Below, piece by piece: positions 7,033 to 11,043 of a DNA stretch of 11,043 nt. The stretch comes from an uncultured Elusimicrobia bacterium (GTDB lineage: Bacteria > Elusimicrobiota > Endomicrobiia > Endomicrobiales > Endomicrobiaceae). A program made the translations under genes and the position numbers. The DNA is taken from contig ONUQ01000008.1 of NCBI GenBank assembly GCA_900321055.1, forward strand, positions 1 to 11,043, read 5' to 3'. A model generated the notes under the pieces. It did not search any database and had not been told where the DNA came from. It saw only the letters and a program-made list of their open reading frames with translations. Each line of letters begins with the position of its first letter. Positions within the stretch are counted from its first letter, which is position 1.

Positions 7033-7070
7033 AAAAAAAAGGATATTTTAGTTAATTAAAATATCCTTTT
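7033..7070 (-). terminator. Intrinsic terminator of the nfeD-flotillin pair
   Basis: A perfect 14-bp stem pairs 7037-7050 (AAAAGGATATTTTA) with 7057-7070 across a 6-nt loop. On the minus strand it is followed by T8 (complement of 7033-7040), so it mainly serves the flotillin gene ending at 7095. With the serC terminator it insulates two convergent transcripts. Confidence 0.82.
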
Positions 7071-7094
7071 ATTAAATTTATACAAAACATTCGT

Positions 7095-8528
7095 TTACTT
7101 AGATTTATTTTCTTTTTCCGGCTGTTGTTCGTTTGCTGTTTTTACGAATTTTACATTATTATCAACTTTACCTAAATATTTTGGTAACTCTATACCGGCT
7201 TGTTCCGCTAAATCATGTAGTGCAGGTAAAGATTTTATTAAACTTTTTATAAAGTTTGCCGTTGCTCCTGCACCATCTTTGTCGTTTCCGCCATCCCAAA
7301 CGGTAATTTTATCAAATTTAATATTTTTAATAGCTTCAACCTGTTTTTCAACCATTGTTTCAACTTTTTCAATCATAAGAAGACTTGTTGCCAGTTCCGG
7401 CTTGTTCGGACTTAAAGATACTAATCTTTCATACCCCTTTGCTTTTGCTTCCAACACTGCCTGAATACCTTCCGCTTCCGCAAAATATTTTGCTTTTATC
7501 GCATCTGCCTGACCGGCAGCTATTCTTCTTTGTCTTTCTGCTTCTGCATCGGCTTCAACCTGTATTTTAGCTTTTTCTACTTCTTGTTTTGCTAACTCTT
7601 CTTTTTGTAATTTTGCAACTTCCTGTTCTTTTTGTGCAATTAAAATATCTCTTGCTGCTTCTGCTTTGGCAACTTCACCTTGTCTTAATGCTTCAGCTTG
7701 TTTTACGGCAAGTCTTGCATTATATTCGGCAATTTCTGCTTTAGATGCATTTTCTCCTTCCACGGATTGTGCTTCAAAAGCAGCAACCTGTATTCTCTGT
7801 TTTTTGTCTGCTTCAGCTTTACCGACATGTGTCTGTGCCAACTGCTGTGCAACACTTATTTCTTTTTCTCTGTTAGCCTCTGCTTCTCCGACAGTTCCCA
7901 ACTTATCTTGTTGTGCAACTTCAATTTTTGCCTGATTAATAGCTTCTGCGGCTGCTTTTTTACCGATAGCTTCAATATATCCCGATTCATCCGTAATGTC
8001 TCTAACATTAACATTAATAACTTCAAGACCTATTTTATTTAACTCAATATTAACATTACTGTTTATTTGGTCCAAAAATTTTTCTCTATCCTGGTTAATC
8101 TCTTCAATGGATAATGTCGCAATTACAAGCCTTAATTGTCCTAAAATAATGTCACTTGCCTGATTTATCAACATATCTTTTCCGATACCTAAAATTCTTT
8201 CTGCCGCATTAATCATTATTTTTTCATCGGTAGAAATACCTATCGTAAATGTTGAAGGAACCGCAACCCTTATATTTTTTTTGGATAAAGCACCTTTTAA
8301 ATCAATATCTATTGTCATAGGTTCAAGTGACAAAACTGCATAATCCTGTACTAAAGGAAGAATAAAAACACCTCCTCCGTGGACACATTTTGCCGTTTTA
8401 TTTCCTGCCACTTTACCGAACACAACAATAATTTTATTTGACGGACATCTTTTATATCTGTTGATAACAAAAAGAATTGCAACCACAAAAATAATCGCAA
8501 ATGAAACAATTAAACCAATCATAGACAT
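7095..8528 (-). CDS. Flotillin-like SPFH membrane protein
   Basis: The 477-residue protein belongs to the flotillin/FloT (YuaG) type, which oligomerises on the inner face of the membrane and organises membrane microdomains. Residues 4-23 are a single N-terminal membrane segment. An SPFH/band 7 domain follows (about 27-190), with HGGGVFILPLVQDYAVLSLE (50-69) as a hallmark. Residues 190-370 form a long Ala/Glu/Lys-rich coiled coil with flotillin-type EA repeats, for example GEAEANREKEISVAQQ (214-229). The tail (about 370-455) contains the conserved TVWDGG (409-414). A TTG at 8534 extends the frame by two codons, but it lies only 1 nt from the AAAGGAG site (8536-8542), whereas the ATG at 8528 is 7 nt away and is preferred. 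The nfeD-like gene ends 15 nt upstream, the usual partner arrangement. Confidence 0.94.
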   Translation of the reverse strand: MSMIGLIVSFAIIFVVAILFVINRYKRCPSNKIIVVFGKVAGNKTAKCVHGGGVFILPLVQDYAVLSLEPMTIDIDLKGALSKKNIRVAVPSTFTIGISTDEKIMINAAERILGIGKDMLINQASDIILGQLRLVIATLSIEEINQDREKFLDQINSNVNIELNKIGLEVINVNVRDITDESGYIEAIGKKAAAEAINQAKIEVAQQDKLGTVGEAEANREKEISVAQQLAQTHVGKAEADKKQRIQVAAFEAQSVEGENASKAEIAEYNARLAVKQAEALRQGEVAKAEAARDILIAQKEQEVAKLQKEELAKQEVEKAKIQVEADAEAERQRRIAAGQADAIKAKYFAEAEGIQAVLEAKAKGYERLVSLSPNKPELATSLLMIEKVETMVEKQVEAIKNIKFDKITVWDGGNDKDGAGATANFIKSLIKSLPALHDLAEQAGIELPKYLGKVDNNVKFVKTANEQQPEKENKSK

Positions 8529-8543
8529 AACCAAACTCCTTTA

Positions 8544-9092
8544 TCATTTTATTTTTTCCACATATAGCATATTATTTTCATATTTAACAACTTTTATCAT
8601 ATCAAATGCTTTTATCGGTTCTTGTGTATTATTAAAAGCCTGTTTAATACAAAGTTTTGAATTTAAAGTCAGTTGTATTTGCCCCTGACAATTCGGTTCT
8701 AAGTTCGTGTAGGCCTTTGCAATTTGCCCGACGGCTTCTTTCGGATCTACTTTTATAATATGTTCAAAATTCCTTATAAATTTCATAAGAAATACGGAAA
8801 CAAAAAAGAAAACACAACCAATAATAAAAGCAAGCATTAATGACATAATAGCAGGAAAGCTAAATTGTTTTATTGCAACCAGCCCGCCCCAACCAAACCC
8901 CATAAAAAACGAAAAGATTGTTTCCAACGAAAAATAGGCAAAATGAATATCATGCTCGGTAATAGATGTAAAATCGGAACTGATTTCAACATCGGTACCT
9001 GCCATAATATAAAGAATTGCTTTTATTATGAAACATAATGTTGATATTATCGCGACAAAAAAGAATAGATTTGTTAAAGCTGATATTGACAT
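8544..9092 (-). CDS. NfeD/YuaF-like membrane protein with OB-fold domain
   Basis: The 182-residue protein has three likely membrane helices (about 8-30, 54-74 and 80-105) and a C-terminal soluble domain (about 115-182) with the NfeD OB-fold pattern: VGQIAKAYTNLEPNCQGQIQ (121-140) and the final strand pair MIKVVKYENNMLYVEKI (165-181). It lacks the serine-protease half of long NfeD proteins, so it is the short form like B. subtilis YuaF, which is encoded beside the flotillin YuaG. The adjacent flotillin gene (15-nt gap) supports the call. The motif FSLETIFSFFMGFGWGGL (54-71) is also typical of the YuaF type. In that system the pair acts together at membrane microdomains. There is only a weak ribosome site (GGTAG) before the ATG at 9092. 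Confidence 0.84.
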   Translation of the reverse strand: MSISALTNLFFFVAIISTLCFIIKAILYIMAGTDVEISSDFTSITEHDIHFAYFSLETIFSFFMGFGWGGLVAIKQFSFPAIMSLMLAFIIGCVFFFVSVFLMKFIRNFEHIIKVDPKEAVGQIAKAYTNLEPNCQGQIQLTLNSKLCIKQAFNNTQEPIKAFDMIKVVKYENNMLYVEKIK

Positions 9093-9124
9093 TTAACTAC
9101 CAAAAAATAAATTTTACTTATGGT

Positions 9125-9154
9125 ATTATACAAAATAACATATTTTAAATGCAA
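9125..9154 (-). promoter_or_regulatory. Candidate promoter of the nfeD-flotillin pair
   Basis: On the minus strand TTGCAT (9154-9149) is followed after 18 bases by TATAAT (9130-9125). Transcription would start near 9118, about 26 nt before the ATG at 9092. The -10 is perfect and the -35 weak. It lies back to back with the -10 of the divergent hydrolase gene (TATAAT, 9162-9167). Confidence 0.45.
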
Positions 9155-9161
9155 AATTATG

Positions 9162-9167
9162 TATAAT
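9162..9167 (+). promoter_or_regulatory. Candidate -10 box of the alpha/beta hydrolase gene
   Basis: TATAAT ends 6 nt before the preferred ATG at 9174. If used, transcription would start at or next to that ATG and the mRNA would be leaderless, which fits the lack of any Shine-Dalgarno site. No good -35 is visible, so this is tentative. Confidence 0.35.
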
Positions 9168-9173
9168 AAAATA

Positions 9174-9980
9174 ATGAAGAAAAGAACATTATATTTTTTT
9201 ATTTATTCAATTTTTTGTTGTGCTTTATATATTTCCGTGATTTATTTTTTTCAGTATAATTTTTTATTTCATCCGGAAACAAATTATAGAACACCGCAAA
9301 ATGCAAATACTCCCGAATTTGTAGAAAGTCCGTTAATAACCAAAGACAAAACTCAAATTATGACTTGGTTCTTTCAGGGAGATAGAGATAAACCTTTAAT
9401 ATTATTCTTTCATGGAAATAGCGGGCAACTTTCAAAATATTCACCTATGCTGACAAAACTCGTACAAAACAAATACTCCGTTGCTATGCTGGAATACAGA
9501 GGTTTCGGAAATACTAAAGGAGAACTGAGCCGGGAAAATATTTTTTCCGATGCCATAGAATTTTATGATTATTACAAAAGTAAAACAAACAATAAAATTC
9601 TTTTTTACGGATACTCATTCGGATGTGCGGTTGCAATAGGACTTTCACAATTTAGAAAACCTGACGGAATTATTTTAACGGCACCTTTTGTATCTTTTTA
9701 TCAGGAAGTTAAAGATAAATATTATATCCCTTTTGCTTATTGTTTTATAAAACACAAATATCGTTTTAATAATTATATTATAAAGAATTTGGCATTACCC
9801 GTAATATTTATACACGGTAAAAAAGATTCTCTAATATCTTACAAACATTCAAAAAAGCTGTTTGAACTATCACCAAGCAAAGAAAAAGAAATACATCTTT
9901 TAGCTAATACTAATCATCATGATATTTTCTTTAAAGATAAAAATATTCAAACAATTCAAGATTGGCTTAAAAATTTCTGA
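9174..9980 (+). CDS. Membrane-anchored alpha/beta hydrolase (ABHD13/Bem46-like)
   Basis: With the start at 9174 the protein has 268 residues. Residues 4-26 form a membrane anchor after a basic KKR, and the catalytic domain begins at about 45. HGNSG (80-84) supplies the oxyanion region, and EYRGFGNTKGE (107-117) is typical of the Bem46/ABHD13 group. GYSFG (146-150) is the nucleophile elbow with S148, D218 lies in IHGKKDSLIS (213-222), and H248 in TNHHD (246-250) completes a Ser-Asp-His triad. The substrate is unknown; lipid or peptide esters or thioesters are typical for the fold. The frame is open back to an ATG at 9120, adding 18 residues, but that start has no ribosome site, falls inside the divergent promoter, and would bury the membrane anchor. 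It diverges from the nfeD-flotillin pair; a functional link is only speculation. No terminator is evident. Confidence 0.88.
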   Translation: MKKRTLYFFIYSIFCCALYISVIYFFQYNFLFHPETNYRTPQNANTPEFVESPLITKDKTQIMTWFFQGDRDKPLILFFHGNSGQLSKYSPMLTKLVQNKYSVAMLEYRGFGNTKGELSRENIFSDAIEFYDYYKSKTNNKILFYGYSFGCAVAIGLSQFRKPDGIILTAPFVSFYQEVKDKYYIPFAYCFIKHKYRFNNYIIKNLALPVIFIHGKKDSLISYKHSKKLFELSPSKEKEIHLLANTNHHDIFFKDKNIQTIQDWLKNF

Positions 9981-10166
9981 TTATATTTTCCATATAAAAT
10001 CAAAATTTTGTTCCTGTTGTTGAAAAAAATTAAAAAATATTTATCCGTAAATAATTTAAAATTGTAAAAAACAACAACCGACAATCAATATCATTATGTA
10101 TTTACTTAAAAGATTTTATTTTGTAAAATCTCTTTGGTTATAAAATAAATTTGTTAGGGTAGTGTT
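9981..10166. other. Spacer between the hydrolase and corA genes
   Basis: This AT-rich 186-base gap has no gene. It holds a short hairpin AGATTTTA/TAAAATCT (10111-10118 with 10124-10131, 5-nt loop), GTTGTTG (10016-10022) facing CAACAAC (about 10072-10078), and a possible weak -10 TATAAA (10139-10144). I see no M-box or other Mg2+ riboswitch pattern. Confidence 0.5.
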
Positions 10167-11043
10167 ATGATAAAAGCAGTTTATTTAAACGATGGAGTAT
10201 GCCAGCAGGAAACAAGTATTGAGAAAATTAACAAAATATATACCGACAAAACATCTTTGTTGTGGGTTGATATTACATTGGAAAAAGGAGATTTGTCTAC
10301 GGATGAAATTGCCTTACTTACGGATACTTTTAAAATTCATGAATTATCTGTAGAAGACTGTTTATTTCCTTTGTACAACCCTAAAGTTGAAGAATTTGAT
10401 AATTATTTATTTATAAGCACTCACGGCATAAGATTAAAAAACTTGAATATGGCTGAATTTGACGAATCAATGTACGAACTTGATATATTTCTGGCAAAAA
10501 ATCTTATTATTACGGCACATACCGAAGAACTTGAATTTATAGACACTTTAATACATAAAGCAAAAGTTAAACCACAGGTAGAATTAAAATCCGTAGAAAT
10601 TTTACTTTATAAAATTTTGTTTACCGTTATTTCAAACCTTGAATTTACTATGGATAAAATTAGTGACAAAATAGATATTCTTGAGGATAAAATACTTGAA
10701 TACCCCAATCCGAATGTTTTGGAACAAATTCTTGACTTAAAAAAAGTACTTCTTTCTATGAGAAAAATCGCTGATCCTCAAAAAAATGTTTATTCTTTTT
10801 TCTCCAGAGAACACAACGAATACATAAAAGATTCTTATTCCGCATATTTTAGAGATATAACAGATCAACTTAACAGTTTAAATAAAGCAATTAACTATAA
10901 CTCTCAAATGGTGAGTTCGCTTATTACTATTTATATGTCATCCGTAACTTTGAAGTTAAATGAAATCATGAAATTTTTAAGTATAATAGCAACGATTTTT
11001 TTACCTATACTTATATTTGCAAGTTATTATGGAATGAATGTGA
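10167..11043 (+). CDS. corA: CorA-type Mg2+ (divalent cation) transporter, C-terminus cut by window edge
   Basis: The frame starts at the ATG at 10167, 7 nt after an AGGG site (10156-10159), and remains open for 292 codons to the edge. Residues 1 to about 140 form the cytoplasmic alpha/beta domain, including WVDIT (33-37), HELSVEDC (58-65) and KVEEFDNYLFI (73-83), all typical of CorA. A long helical stalk follows (about 140-268). The first membrane helix (about 269-287) ends in YGMN (288-291), the selectivity signature at the pore mouth. The periplasmic loop, second membrane helix and short C-terminal tail, perhaps 25-30 residues, lie beyond the window. The protein is a pentameric inner-membrane channel for Mg2+, with Co2+ or Ni2+ as possible alternatives. 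There is no sign of damage within the visible part. Confidence 0.94.
   Translation, partial: MIKAVYLNDGVCQQETSIEKINKIYTDKTSLLWVDITLEKGDLSTDEIALLTDTFKIHELSVEDCLFPLYNPKVEEFDNYLFISTHGIRLKNLNMAEFDESMYELDIFLAKNLIITAHTEELEFIDTLIHKAKVKPQVELKSVEILLYKILFTVISNLEFTMDKISDKIDILEDKILEYPNPNVLEQILDLKKVLLSMRKIADPQKNVYSFFSREHNEYIKDSYSAYFRDITDQLNSLNKAINYNSQMVSSLITIYMSSVTLKLNEIMKFLSIIATIFLPILIFASYYGMNV

Noticed and set aside
7279..8042. Several plus-strand frames of 61-114 codons
   Set aside because: They mirror the Ala/Glu-rich flotillin coiled coil on the opposite strand and have no independent support.
10080..10166. Mg2+ riboswitch (M-box) upstream of corA
   Set aside because: The leader is short and AT-rich and lacks the conserved multi-helix pattern expected.

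Overview
The window is AT-rich (roughly 30% G+C by eye) chromosomal DNA from a Gram-negative-type bacterium. Signs of this are a signal-peptide adhesin with Chlamydia-type polymorphic outer membrane protein (POMP) repeats, a DUF1844 protein, and purine-rich Shine-Dalgarno sites in long AT-rich spacers. The combination resembles Elusimicrobiota, particularly host-associated Endomicrobia-like lineages, but this is inference from gene content. There is no rRNA or other decisive marker here. I see no prophage, transposase, CRISPR array, tRNA or rRNA.

Layout. Positions 1-986 (minus) hold the N-terminal part of a POMP-repeat surface protein that runs off the left edge, with a candidate sigma-70-type promoter at 1111-1139 and a long leader. 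A hairpin terminator at 1281-1316 closes a minus-strand run that reads, in transcription order: acpS (5649-5317), gltX (5072-3594), a DUF1844 gene (3443-3120), an L-lactate dehydrogenase gene broken by a one-base frameshift (3040-2091), and a SIMPL-domain membrane-anchored protein (2049-1345). Whether this is one transcript is unknown; the acpS-gltX gap is 244 nt. serC (5867-6955, plus) diverges from acpS and ends in a strong hairpin terminator. A second terminator facing the other way closes the minus-strand nfeD-like/flotillin pair (9092-7095). An alpha/beta hydrolase (9174-9980, plus) diverges from that pair, and a CorA-type Mg2+ transporter (10167 onward, plus) runs off the right edge.

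Function. Most genes are housekeeping: holo-ACP synthase for lipid synthesis, glutamyl-tRNA synthetase, serine/PLP biosynthesis, lactate fermentation and Mg2+ uptake. The envelope-related parts are the POMP adhesin, the SIMPL protein and the NfeD-flotillin membrane-microdomain pair. I found no convincing wholly new system. The points most worth checking are the ldh frameshift in an A7 run with every active-site residue intact, the near-identical leaders of gltX and the DUF1844 gene, related purine-rich sequences in two separate spacers, the POMP repeat array, and the possibly leaderless hydrolase gene.
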